Source: Isoetes taiwanensis
Taxonomy: Eukaryota > Streptophyta > Lycopodiopsida > Isoetales > Isoetaceae
Direction: 5' to 3'
DNA length: 64,000 bases
NCBI GenBank assembly: GCA_021234155.1
Contig: JAJEKV010000033.1
Span: 6,006,635 to 6,070,634, forward strand
The first letter of the stretch is position 1. The number at the start of each line of letters is the position of its first letter. Of this stretch, positions 11,331-22,798 are shown one piece after another. The notes beneath the pieces are model-generated. The model had not been told where the DNA came from. It was given only the letters and a program-made list of their open reading frames with translations, and ran no database searches. A program made the translations under genes and the position numbers.

Positions 11331-12860
11331 ACAATACGACGCGGAGAATTTTTTTACCCCGGTTTAATATTTATTTTTATTTTTTACCCTTGGTCAACCA
11401 TGTTGCCGGCCTATTTCATTGGACGGCTGTTTTTAAAGGCGCTGTTTATAGACTTTGGTCGTCATTTTGACACGTTATCATCATTGCGGCTTGCGACTTT
11501 GACGCTATCTTTGACTTTTATCTGCCACGTGGTTCCAGCTGCTTTTTTATTTTTCCATTTTGGCACTTTATTATCCAGCGTGGCATTTTCTTTCTTCGCT
11601 TTGAGTATATATCCCCAAGGTCAGTGTGTGCCAAATTTCTAGCATCCTACTTGTTGAAATTGAGAATTTCCTCAAGAAAAAAATTCCAGCAAGTTTTTCG
11701 GTCAAAATTTTTGGGTTTTTTTATATTTTTTTGAATGAGATCGAGAAATTCATAGGCCCTTTCCACCCAGCTTAAATTATGCAGGAAATATATTTGTTAG
11801 GTTTTTGGAGTTTGTCCTACATTGACTATGAAAGTTTTTGGTTGAGGTTAAAAAAACTTTTTTCTCGTTGGAAAATGGAAATTTTTGGTTGAGTAGATTT
11901 TTATAAGGACTTTACTTGTTTGTTTTATAACTACAATACAAATGTTTGGTTAGAAACTTGAAATATCCGATCTAGACTCTGATTTTTGGATACATTCTAT
12001 AGCTATAGCTTCCGGTGGATGTTAAAATTCCATCATCATTTAAAAGTTTTTTAAACACTTTAGTAAAAGTTAAGAAAATTCAATTCTATTAAGATAAATA
12101 GCAATGAATTACTTGTTAAAAATACAATAAGTTAGAAGGAGGATCTCTTAATATCAATGATAAATCTCGATAATTATAAATAAAGGACGGCATTTTCAAT
12201 TCAAGACCTACTCTCCTATTTTTTGTTTTTATGACCTTGCCTCTTTGAAAAAGCCCAACTGCTCATGCAAGCGACCACAAACGTGTTTATATTGCACCTT
12301 CATGGAATCTAAGTGGCAACTATCTTGCAAAACAATCTCAAGCAAGGTTCCAGCACAAGATACCCTCGAGCTTTTACCCTTATATACTACACATTTATGT
12401 TTGGTCTTTTCCCTTAGTATCTTGTTGTTTTTCTCGGTCAACGATCGCCTATCCAGCCATTCCAATCCCATCACTTTGCAAATTGGCGTCTTCGTATTGT
12501 ATTTGTCTTCTAGTGATATTCGTTGACACGATGCTACTACTACTAGACATACAGAACAAAACTTCGATTTATCTTCATAGATCCTTGGACATATGTGTAG
12601 GAGCTTCATAACACTCTTTGTTACTCGCTCTTATAGATAATGGTTTGATCTAGTAGTAGTAGTGTGTGTGTCTTTTGGACTAAAAGGAAATGCACCAAAC
12701 TTTACCACAATCCAAAAGGTCATTTGCTAATCCAAAAGATCATGTGATAGTTTAATTCCGTAAAACATAAACTGGAGTATCGTTGGATAAATTAAAAAGG
12801 TTTGATGTAGTAAAAAGGATATATTGATCGTTTGGTAATACAAGAGTATTGAGGTCCAAA
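11331..12860. other. Intergenic, AT-rich
   Basis: No gene is supported. The 126-codon minus-strand frame at 12229-12609 resembles no family I know, and no splice context is seen. Several T-runs and AT-rich tracts are present. Confidence 0.45.
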
Positions 12861-12990
12861 ATGTATGGGGGCATGGACATGGGACCACATTCCGTTGTGG
12901 ACCGATGGGAACCCCGCGACCGGCTGCAGCTGGGAGCGGGTCATCGCTCCACATCGGAATGTGGGACCCACGTCCATGCCCCTACAACAT
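12861..12990. repeat. Foldback MITE copy 2
   Basis: The left end ATGTATGGGGGCATGGACAT and the reverse complement of the right end, ATGTTGTAGGGGCATGGACG, continue as near-matching arms for about 48 bases around a centre with CCCGCGACCGGC. The whole 130 bp can fold back on itself. End sequence and centre match the copy at 774-882. No target duplication is clear. Confidence 0.7.
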
Positions 12991-13250
12991 GGAAATGGGG
13001 AGCAAATTTGCCCCCCATTTTCTTTGCCTTTTTTTGTGAAAGGCAGAGTTATGGCTATGGCAATGACAGCTATGGTGATGATGGCTATGGCCCTATTGCG
13101 TCTGATCCCTATTTTTGCATTTAATGCCTGTTTTTCTGCGTTTTGATCCCTATTTTCTTTAGCAGAGGTTCGGCGTTGGGCGGCTATAGCACTGGGCAGT
13201 GATGAAGCTTAGGATGGCTATGGCAAGAGATTAGAAACTTAGGATTCGCT

Positions 13251-13295
13251 TCCTTGGCCTTCCTTCGGCCTTCCTTGGCCTTCCTTCGGCCTTCC
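13251..13295. repeat. Short tandem repeat (TTCCTTSGGCC)
   Basis: About four copies of a 10-11 base unit alternate between CCTTGGCC and CCTTCGGCC. A local low-complexity array, not linked to a gene. Confidence 0.8.
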
Positions 13296-13653
13296 AGATC
13301 TTTCGTTTGGTGCTATATTTTCGTGTTAAAATGCTTTTATAGAGCAAATCTACTTTCTTGCTTCCTTTAGGCTGATCTTGCCTGCAAATCGGCAGCTATT
13401 TGCGGCTTTAAACTCGGCCAGGACAGAGATGGACTGTAGGAAGCCAATTCAGGTTGAAGAAGGTTGGGCTGTCGGGTTTGGGCAGCATCACATATTCACA
13501 CGTTTTGCTATGGATTTGAGTTTCTTGAGTTTGAGGGTTTTTGAGTTTGCAGAGTTTTGAGTTTTCTTGCCGAGTTTTGTTTATGGGGTTGCTATTGATT
13601 TGGTCTTCTCCAAAGAACATGTAGAGAATAGGGTGGAGAATAATAAACAAGAT

Positions 13654-13715
13654 CCTTCACCAAACCAAAACCTCTTGCTTGCAAGCCAAGTACTCTACCA
13701 CTAAGCTACTGGCCC
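13654..13715 (-). ncRNA. tRNA-Ala(UGC)-like segment in left LTR
   Basis: On the minus strand GGGCCAG is followed by TAGCTTAGTGGTAGAGT, matching the tRNA D-arm and pol III A box. An anticodon arm follows with loop CTTGCAA (central TGC, Ala) and the 3' stem strand GCAAG. The T arm is degenerate (GGTTTTGGTTTGGTGAAGG in place of GGTTCGANTCC), and the 3' acceptor strand is missing, so it is not a functional tRNA gene. The A-box part is intact in this copy. Confidence 0.6.
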
Positions 13716-14020
13716 TTTTGGTGGGCTTTCGGTACTCTTCCACTGAGTCATTCTTCATGTGTGCCCATTACACGTACTCCAACATTCCAACATTCCCCCT
13801 TAATGGACACACCAATCCATTCTAGCCTTCACCACAATCCACATGCTCCCCTCCTCGGGCAACTCCACCACTGTGGGAGTTGGGCTTTCACTGGCCAAGC
13901 TTTGCTCATTCTCACCCCTACACCACTGGGGACTATCCCGGTGCAGTTAAGCACCCTCTACTTGGGATCATGGCTCTGATACCATGTAGAGAATAGATAA
14001 AGGAGAACAATAAACAAGAT

Positions 14021-14082
14021 CCTTCACCAAACCAAGACCTCTTGCTTGCAAGCCAAGTGCTCTAACACGGAGCTACCGGCCC
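14021..14082 (-). ncRNA. tRNA-Ala(UGC)-like segment in right LTR
   Basis: Second copy of the tRNA-like segment, in the 5' LTR of the TRIM. Here the D stem is perfect (GCTC/GAGC) but the D loop reads CGTGTTA in place of AGTGGTA. The anticodon arm is identical to the other copy. The T arm is degenerate in the same way. Confidence 0.6.
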
Positions 14083-14156
14083 TTTTGGGCTTTCGGTACT
14101 CTTCCACGGAGTCATTCTTCATGTGTGCCCATTACACATACTCCAACATTCCAACA

Positions 14157-15680
14157 GAATATGGTTGCCCTTTTTGTCCTTTCTCATTCTCTTCTTGATT
14201 TATTTGTGTTATGATGCTTTCGGATTTGTGGGTTCATATCCCATAGCAACTGGCTATAATCTGTAACTTTTGTTGTGCTCGAAATCTGTTTCCCTCTTTC
14301 TATTCCAGATTGTAGGAATGTTCTAGATGACAACACAGGGTTCAATCCTACACGGAATTTGCGACCCCATTTCCATGTTGTAGAATGCATAGAATGTCAA
14401 AACATAAGTTCGTGCTTAAACAAATATTCCGAATGTCCAACTAGATGACAAGGTCAATAATAGAAGTTAAGTTCTTTAAGTTGAATTTATATCATATAGA
14501 ACTTGTAGATTTAATTATTTACTTATTTGCGAGTTCTAGGCTAAGATGATCTAAATAGCGCCACAAATTTAAATCATGATTAACATGTGAGCACATTCTC
14601 ATTTTCCATATATGAGGTATGAAGGATGGTCATGCATTGGTAACATGATTTGACTCTCCATGAAACATGCAACTCGGATTCTTTTTCTATTCAATCATCA
14701 AAATTATCAAAGATTACTACAACTGCAATAGATGATGATATCAAAGGTAAACTGTAAATACATATGTGTTATTCTTTGTGACTATTGAAGGTTCTCCCAA
14801 CAATAATAAACTAGCACTTGGGGTATATCGTGGATAGGTTGCGGAAGGTGCAATAGAAAGATTGACCATTGGGAATAGCACGTGGTGTACTCTTTAGATT
14901 GGTATTGTATTGAGTAAAGAATGAAAACAATAGATGGGCAATGCAAAACGGTAATGTATAATTGAATAATCAAGCGAATTAGACAAGAATGGGCTAGTAA
15001 GTTCTGTTGTGTATTGTACCTTTCACTTTCTACCCTATATTGAGCCTACTGTGATGACCGTATGTTGTATTCATATCATACGAGCATTATAATCGCATGT
15101 ACAAGGACGGCCGTCACATGATGTAAAAAACTAGTTGCAAAAGACAATGTTTGAACTCGCAACCCTTTAGGTGCAAGTTATTACAACCTTTGCCAAATGC
15201 ATTACCAATACTTGTTAAAGATGTTCTCTTTAGCATTTTCTTCATACGGAGGTTGTTTCCAGGAGGTTCTAGAATATTTTAGAACCTACATGCATGCGCA
15301 ACACCTGCCATGATCTAGTCCATTGGAGTGGCGCGATCCTGACCGCTGGCCTAGATATGTATAGAGGTGCCTCCTTCTTGTCAAGCCATTCTGGTTCAAT
15401 GCCAGTCTTGAGCCTTCTAGGCATCTGTCTTGTGTTTTTGCTTGTCGTTGGACCATTTTCATCGTATATCAGATTCTTTACCACTTTACATATTTCTTGC
15501 GTATTTTCCATGTATTTCTTGCGTATTTTCCATGTATTTCCCTTATTTTTTGCATAGGTTCATGACAGTTTGAACTGGAATCCCTTACTGTTCTTGTCTG
15601 CTCTGATATTAAGCATTTCTTTGTCTATATTTGGTGTTTTTTGTCCCTCTGGAGGAGATTTCATCCTTGTTACCGCAGGT
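14157..15680. other. Intergenic
   Basis: Apart from the short repeat at 14350-14385 I see no gene. An open frame at 15269-15511 (minus) has no recognisable content, and its region contains a short tandem duplication (TATTTCTTGCGTATTTTCCATG at about 15490-15540). Confidence 0.4.
14350..14385 (-). repeat. Terminal piece of the foldback MITE family
   Basis: On the minus strand CTACAACATGGAAATGGGG then GCAAATT repeats the sequence just outside the right end of the copy at 12861-12990, and resembles the sequence after 875. This suggests the repeat family is longer than the two compact copies. Confidence 0.45.
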
Positions 15681-15689
15681 CCAGTAGCT

Positions 15690-17580
15690 TGTGCAAGTGC
15701 ATCAGCAGTTACAGTTAGATAATAAGGAGTCCAGGGAACATGTAGCTTCTCATGGGTCAGCCTCTAGCTCTAGATTGAGGCCATCAGAAGCTAAGATTAA
15801 CTTGCCACGAAAGTTTGATGGCACTTGGGTCAAGCTTCGCAGTGCTTTGAATCAAATTTAGCTTGTAATTTAGCTCCTTCCTCAGAGGTATTCCACGGAT
15901 CAGGAACAAGTTGAACTGGTTGGCTTTTACTGCTAAGCTCGAGGCATGTTTCAAAGATATAAATCAGTAGTTTACATCTGTTACAAAACTCAGTCAGTTA
16001 AGGTTTTCCTCCAGCTTCGATATATGTATCAGAATTTCGTCAAATTGCTATAGACACTGCTTGGAAGGATGATGCGCTTGAAGATTATTTTTGAAGGGGC
16101 TTATGTCAATGTGAGGATGTCAAAGACATGTTGCTATCTATAGAGGACCCCAAGACTCTAGAAGAAGCCATCAGATTTGCAATTCGATGTGATAATCATC
16201 TCTTTGAGCACAGACACAGGAAAAATGCCATCATCCTTTTGTCCCAAAAGCACCTGTAATAGTCCCTGCTCGATCAGGCATCTCTGAATCAGATAGTCCA
16301 GTGTCTATGTAGACTGGTCGTGCGGTTTGAGGGCCCTTGTCCATTGTCGATAAGTGTTACAAGCTTGGACTTCACCGCAGCCCAATATCATATCCAACAT
16401 TAAATCGCCTCTCCCTTAGAGTCCCTGACTCCCCCACTAGTGTAAAGGCCTCTGGCTCTCCTGAACGTCCAAGTTGTGGTGAAGCTCAAGTTTCTAACAA
16501 GAAGCAGCGTCGGAGAGAAGCTAATCTTTGTCTCTACTATGGAAGAGATGGCCACATTGTTGATGGATATTTTGTGAAGCGCCCAAATCAGTCGGAAAAC
16601 TCTAAGGGCTGGTCTGAGTAGTAGGAGCTTCTCGACAGCTGGCCGCCATTTCTTAGACTCCTGCCACACTTAATGAAGTGTTTATTTCATCGGATAAAGG
16701 TCAACAAAGAATTTCTTATCTCGATATCATTAGAGTCAAACGTTGGGAGAGTGGAATCATTGGAGAAACTTGATAGTGGTGGAAATGCTTGTTTTATGAA
16801 TAATGCATCCGCTTCTAAGCACGTCAACCATAGAAGCAGATTTGAGCATCCCAATTCTGTTGAGGTGATTGATACATGTGAGATCTCCTCGGGTGCAATC
16901 ACATAATGTACTGCACCTCTTTGGGTTCTGTTCGAAGGAGTTTCTCGTAGCATTTCCTCTCATTGCTAGCCCACATGCGCTAATAGTCTGAGGTCTTTTC
17001 TGTCTCGAGCTACATAACCCACAGATTGATTGGTGTTCTAGTTTGTTGGTTCTAGATCTAGTCCCAATTCATTTGTAGTTGCTGCCTCTGTGCCAACATC
17101 TACTCCAATCCGTGTGATATTATGGGCTCCTGATTCTGCTCTTGCTCATGTTCAATTTTTATTTCTACTCCGTGTCCTGATCCAGTCCATGTTTTCTTCA
17201 GTTCATGTTCTATATGAAGTCCCAATTTTTTCCCGCTCTAGTACCTGCTCCAACTTTAGCTCCTGCTCCTGCCCAGGCTCCTGCTCCTATGGAAGTTTCA
17301 TCCCAGTCGCACCTTCAGCTTTGTATCTCAAAGTTTTCTCTACACAAGATTATTAGATCTGGAAGGCAAGATCCCAGTTTAGCATTTGCAATTCAAGTTC
17401 ACCCTTCGACTAGCTCTATTTTAGTGATGTCGATCCTCGTCCTTCTTGATAAATACAAGAATTTCGTCGATATTTTTGACAAGGTCAAAGCTAGCAAGCT
17501 TTCAGAGCATCACCCTATGACTACCCCATTGATTTCCAGCTAGGGATAACCCCACTATCCCGGGGGTTTCACCATGTTGA
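15690..17580 (+). mobile_element. Degraded Ty3/gypsy gag-pol fragment
   Basis: Frame-broken pieces occur in normal element order. Gag start: INLPRKFDGTWVKL (about 15800). Gag C-terminus with a zinc knuckle: LCLYYGRDGHIVDGYF (about 16525-16575), where Tyr replaces two of the knuckle Cys. Start of the reverse-transcriptase domain: LLDKYKNFVDIFDKVKASKL and YDYPIDFQLGITPLS (about 17440-17570). The sequence ends before the catalytic core and I found no LTRs, so this is an old truncated relic. Confidence 0.75.
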
Positions 17581-19560
17581 CACGTATTATACCCACACCG
17601 TGACTGGTTAGGGGTTTTTTTTAATTTGAAGACATCCGTATACGGACGAAGGCAAATACGGGTTTACTACATTTTGCCATAGGTGGTCGAGAAGGGGTTG
17701 GGCGGGAACTCTCCACCTGTATGATACATTAGGCAGATCTGATGTTTCTGAGTTCCGAGAACATGTTTAATAGCTTGGATTTTATAAAAATCCACGATTT
17801 TAGTTTATTGCAAGCAAGAGTCGCCTGCAGATTTTAAGCAAAGGTCGTCAAGCAGAGGGTTTGCAGGTAAAGTTGAAGCTGAGGGTTTGTGCTTTCTTCT
17901 AAGCTTATACATCAAATTTTGTGATGCAGGCTTCCTGCCTGAGGCTTTCCCTTGAAGACTGTTGTTTTGGTAAAGATCCCATTACCTTGGCATCTGAGTG
18001 TTTCATGTTCCTTTGTGTCTCTTTTTTCCAGAAAGCTCAAGCTTTGAAAGTTATTTGAGCTCAAAAAATAAGCCTCAGAAAGTGCCATAGTACTGTCGTC
18101 CTGCTTTGCCGAATGGGCTTTTGCTCTGCTGCCGAATGGCTTTGATGGACTGTGCCATTCATGAAATATGACGACTCCGCTCATTTCATTTTCTACAGTG
18201 CCAGAAAGATCCTTTTGGGCATTTCTTTTGTGCAACATGCTTATTATTATCTTTGTTCCAACAAGTCATGGTATATCTTTGTGTTATGCACTGCTGGTGA
18301 ACATGCGTGTGATATTTTTGCTAGGAATGCAATAAATCACTATGCATTTTCTTCTTTATGCCTGTTTTTATTTAAACTATAAGCAAGCAAGGGTTTGATA
18401 ATGAGATTTCTTTTTATTGCTCTTAAAGGATTGATTTTTGAAATTGACATACATGGGTAATTTTCATTTTGACAATGACATTAAACGGTTCAGACTGAGG
18501 TGATGTATATTTGTGTTGTACTTGTGAATCTGTGATAACATTCTGAAATTATTCTTTTTTATTTTTGGATGTGGTTGGGTTCTGTGCCAAAGGAAAGCCG
18601 CATGTTACGCCGCATGCGGCGTTCCCTTCCAGTTTGGGTTTCCTGTGCGGGACGCCGGTTGCCAGCATTCAATTTTTGAATTCTCACGGTAGAGAAGTTT
18701 TGCATTTTTATAATAGAGGATCGAGGTATTGCGGCATGGCTATGGCGGTGCGGCATGGGTTTTTGGCGATGCTGTAGGGATGAGAAGCTTCCACATGTTG
18801 AAGCTCCGGCTATAACTGGGTTGCTAAGATTTGGTTTGTGCAAAATGTATATACATACAGATGGAGATGACATGCGGCAAACACAATCTAATGGAAGAAC
18901 CTGACATCCGTTTTGGTTCACATGATCATAAAGCAAACAAAAGCAAATAATGTTTTGTTCACTCTCAATGCCTCTAGAAAATAAGAGGCGTATCAAGCTG
19001 TTGTGTGCATTTGGAGCTGGAGCTATTGTGTGCATTCGAGGTTCGAGGTTGTGTGCAAGGTATTTATTTGCACAGGTATTGCACAGCCGGATACAGAGAC
19101 TTTAACACGGTTATCCGGTATCAAGGCAGAGGTTGGGTATCAAAGCAGAGTTTGAAGTCGAGATTTGAGGGCAGCGCTGCCGTTGTGAAAGGTAGATCCA
19201 TGAATCCACGAAAGGTTTTAGAATCAGAATGGTTTTTTAGAATGCTTAGGGTTGAAATGGTTCACCGTGCTAATCTTTTTTTTCTTCTGTCATTTTGCTG
19301 CTCTTTTGCGGCCGTTTGAGGCGCCAATATCATGTTTTTGGGTTCCTGAAAACTGAAGCATCCTCGGGTTTTTCTATGGAAACAGGTTTCACGAGTTTTC
19401 CACAGCTTATTTCACTCTGATCTGGGCACTGTATACGAGTTCCCTGATGACTCTTCAGCAACTTCTTCAACACATTCCCAGCCATACTTCTTCAGCAACG
19501 AATCCAAAGGTGAGTTCTTGAAAGCTTCTATGGCGCTGAATTTTTTATTAATTTCTCTAA
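17581..19560. other. Intergenic
   Basis: No supported gene. It contains CCGTATACGG (about 17637) and the 20-base repeat at 18611-18630 shared with 339-358. Open frames at 18559-19035 (minus) and 19005-19319 (plus) have no recognisable domains. Confidence 0.4.
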
Positions 19561-19569
19561 ATCTTCATA

Positions 19570-19735
19570 GGAGCTTTGTGAATACTTTCTGCCACAGTTA
19601 GTTTTTGAGTTTCTTTGTGAATACTTTCTGCCACAGTTAGTTTGTGAGTTTCTTTGTGAATATTTTCTGAACAATTTGTGAATACTTTGTGAGTTATCTG
19701 AACAATTTGTGAATTCTTTGTGAGTTAGTTCATAG
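19570..19735. repeat. Decaying tandem array, ~41-bp then ~27-bp units
   Basis: Two copies of a unit with TTTGTGAATACTTTCTGCCA and CAGTTAGTTTKTGAGTTTC are followed by shorter related units built on AACAATTTGTGAATWCTTTG. The array looks like replication slippage in AT-rich DNA. Confidence 0.75.
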
Positions 19736-20001
19736 TTATAAAGTTGTTTCCCAATAACGTGTGCCTAAGTTAACTCAAATTCAAGTATGCAGGTGCCTTT
19801 TAGAATGCCTTACTGCTGTTACCATATTTATGATCTCACTTCAATATGGTAGCACAGTTCTGCAAATTTATTATAGCACATAGTAGGTGCCTTTTAGAAT
19901 ACCCTCATGCCTCTTACTATAATTATGATCTGACTTCTCTTTCAGAATGTCCTGATGGTTTACTCTTTGTTGCTTATATTGCTTTTGTGAATTGGTAATG
20001 T

Positions 20002-21912
20002 TTGAATTATTTGGGGCTAGAATTTAGAGCATCCACCTACATGTATAAATGGGCAGGTGCAATTATGTTTGAAATGGTCAGATATGGGTCAAACGTTTGG
20101 AAATGGAACCAGAACTTACTAGAAGAGATCTCCAATGCCGGATATTACAACGATAAATATTGGAACCAACAAGAACGTGCTATGTGGGTATGTACCTGGT
20201 GTTGCTCTATTCACAAATACTTGATTTAGAATTTTGGAGACATTTGTCCTATTCTCTAATTTTTTCTATGCTTATTGCACCTAAATGTGCTTCTAAAATG
20301 TATCAAAGAAAGCTTTGGAGGTTATTATGATGTCCTATATCTGCCTTTTTTATATACTATTATGTAAACGGTTTTAGATGATGTGTGTAGTTTGGAACAT
20401 CATTTATTGATGCAATTGTTATAGTATTGTTCTTGCAGCACATTTGTCTAGGTGTTGGGATTGCTATCCTATTTTGGATTTTACATGTTTACCTGGCTCA
20501 CGTAAATCTGATCCTTTTGTAGAGTCCTCATATGTGAGGCTCATCAGTCAACAGAAATTGGAGGTAAGAAACATTCCTTCTGTGATAACAGAGATGGATT
20601 TCTATGCTAGAAATATTTTTAATGAACCTTTTCATTGCTTTTTGGGTGCTATCGATCGAGTAAATGTAAACTATGTGTGTTCAGGCTGCCATCTCTCTGT
20701 AAACCACATAATATAGAACTTCTGACCTTTTCAGTTTATTGAGGAGAAAGAGTGATTGTCCTGGTACAGATTAGGCGGTTAGTCTTTTCATCGATGTGAT
20801 GCAGAGACAGGCGGATGGATAGGTTATGGGTTTGTGCGAAAAACTTAGCTCTACTACTCGCCAGCTGGGTCCTCTGTTTGCCGGGTCTTCTACTTTAGGC
20901 TAGACAGGAAATAGCTGACGTCTCTGCTCCGGGCACCACGGCTTTGCATTCCTAGGCTGCCATCTTCTTGTAAAACCAGTGAACACAGTGGAATGGTTTG
21001 GCAGTGACAAGAATGAGCTTGCTGCTCTTAGACTAGAAACATATGTTTTACAAGTGTCAGGCTTCGGTGGTGATAAGGCGCATGTGATTGGACTATAGAT
21101 GGCTTTCTGACTTTGGCAATAGTTTACAAAAATGTACATCTAACATTGGAATTAATGAGGAAGACGGGCAACACATCATTCATAAAGCCAATGGTCTCTA
21201 GATTGACCTTCTGCATCAAGTTCCAGCAGTCGATGCTGCCATAATGGTAGGTTTATTTTCTGTATATCTAAATGTTATTTTTAGAAATGTAAAGATTGTA
21301 ACCACTCAAATTGTGTTATCTATGATATCAGGTTAAGGCATTGCTATCAGGCAAAGAATACGTTTTGCAATTTGTTAGAGCATGCAAACTTGCAATCAAG
21401 AGTGAGTGACACGACGACGACTGGAGGTAACTAACTATGAAAATCAAAAGGTCGAGAAAGCTAGCTCAGACACTACTGATTCTTTGGATCTAGCAGTTGA
21501 ACAACCATAAGCAAATTAGTTTAGGTGACTGTTAAAGTGACTTCGGATAAATCTCTTTTTGAGCTTAGTTTATCCGTCGGGTAAACAGAAGGCGTTGCAC
21601 TTGCAAGTATTTAAGCAATTTTACTGCTTCTATTCTTTATTATTTTTTTACTTCTTATTACGTTGTTGTGATGATGGTTTATGACTGTTCTTGCATGAGT
21701 GTTTAATGGATTTCTTATTGGATTGGATCTTGCAGATCAAGAGAATTTTGCTTCCTTATAAACTGAGTACAAATAATCAAACATTCATCATGGTCAGTCT
21801 GGAGAGTCCTGACATCATAGATGATAGAGATGGTATCGAACATATAATTGGAGAGTTTGTCGTCAAAGGCAGTGATGATGAAGACTATTCTTCAGACTAT
21901 TCTAAAACATAA
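20002..21912 (+). pseudogene. Cluster of exon-like pieces, unrecognised gene
   Basis: Several open stretches have splice-like edges: 20444-20562 ending CAGAAATTGGAG|GTAAGA; about 21195-21246 ending at a GTAGGT donor (LLHQVPAVDAAIM); about 21332-21400 after ATCAG (VKALLSGKEYVLQFVRACK); and 21736-21912 (IKRILLPYKLS, ending in an acidic tail GSDDEDYSSDYSKT). Between them (about 20730-21170) are recognisable but stop-broken frames (EWFGSDKNELAALRLETYVL). The splice phases of 21246 and 21332 fit. I cannot name the family. The stops suggest a dead or misassembled gene. Confidence 0.35.
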
Positions 21913-22727
21913 AGCCATTTTATACATGTTATTGCATCAAGCTTTTACCAAGTTAGAGAGGTGTTCATGTCTATACACACAATATATTTGCAATAGTGAG
22001 CTTTTGATCATGGATTTTCGTAATTATTAATAAGGGTTTATTACTTTTGTTTTTATGTTTTAAAATATTGTGCTGGATTTGGTCTTTGGAAGTGAAGAGT
22101 GAAAATAACAAATTATATATAAATTGACAAAGCAAACCTTAATGCAAATATTTGCTCAATCTGGCAATACTTGCTTTTCTCCTCGAAAAGTCCTTGGCCC
22201 ATATCCCCACCCCTTTGAAGACAATCATCCATACGAATTTTATTTTGAAACATATTGGTCTAGGCTAAGTGGCAACTTTTTGTACTTTTGTTTTCTATTA
22301 AAGTAAAGGGTCATATGAACTTGGTTTTTCTAATAACGAAATTTTTTTCGCTTAGGATCACATTAAATAATTCTGTCAAACGTGTGAAAAGTCACACGTT
22401 AGGGCATAGGGTTTACAGTTCTAGGGTCTAGAGTATAGAGTTGGTTCAAGGATTTATCACATCATTAACCTCGAAGAACTGGAAGGATTACCACTAATGG
22501 AGCATGCAATGCTATTGACCATGTCATCACACACAAATCTAAGTTAGGGTTTGGGACGTGTGTTCTAGATAAACGTCTGCAATTACTGAGCCCTCAGTAG
22601 TCATTATCTCTGCTTGTCTAGTATCATCATTACTGCAAAGGTTTTTCCCTTAATCCTAGTAGTAATGATGTACTAGTCCATTGTATGGGTCCCATGACCT
22701 ATTGGTCTCCGTGGACGTTAAAAAAAC
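21913..22727. other. Intergenic
   Basis: AT-rich, no supported gene. Near 22400-22440 is a run of degenerate TTTAGGG-like words (TAGGGCATAGGGTTTAC). Confidence 0.4.
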
Positions 22728-22798
22728 TATTCTATTCTATTCTATTCTATTCTATTCTATTCTATTCTATTCTATTCTATTCTATTCTATTCTATTCT
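22728..22798. repeat. (TATTC)n microsatellite, ~14 copies
   Basis: Uninterrupted pentanucleotide repeat, with the last unit drifting to TTCTT. It lies about 40 bp before an AG acceptor-like site, but no gene is fixed around it. Confidence 0.95.

Larger units (their letters stand above)
13620..14156 (-). mobile_element. TRIM retroelement with tRNA-like LTRs
   Basis: A 537-bp miniature LTR element. Two near-identical direct repeats (13620-13792, 173 bp; 13985-14156, 172 bp) begin TG and end CA. The 192-bp middle has no coding sequence. Directly against the right repeat, on the minus strand, is TGGTATCAGAGC, the primer-binding site for initiator Met tRNA. A purine tract (AAGGGGGAA) precedes the other repeat, so the element points leftwards. 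The flanks GAACA (13615-13619) and GAATA (14157-14161) are a likely 5-bp target duplication with one change. It must be mobilised by another element's enzymes. Each LTR contains a tRNA-Ala-like segment, annotated separately. Confidence 0.85.

Noticed and set aside
12229-12609. 126-codon gene on the minus strand
   Set aside because: No recognisable domain, no splice context, and composition like surrounding AT-rich DNA.
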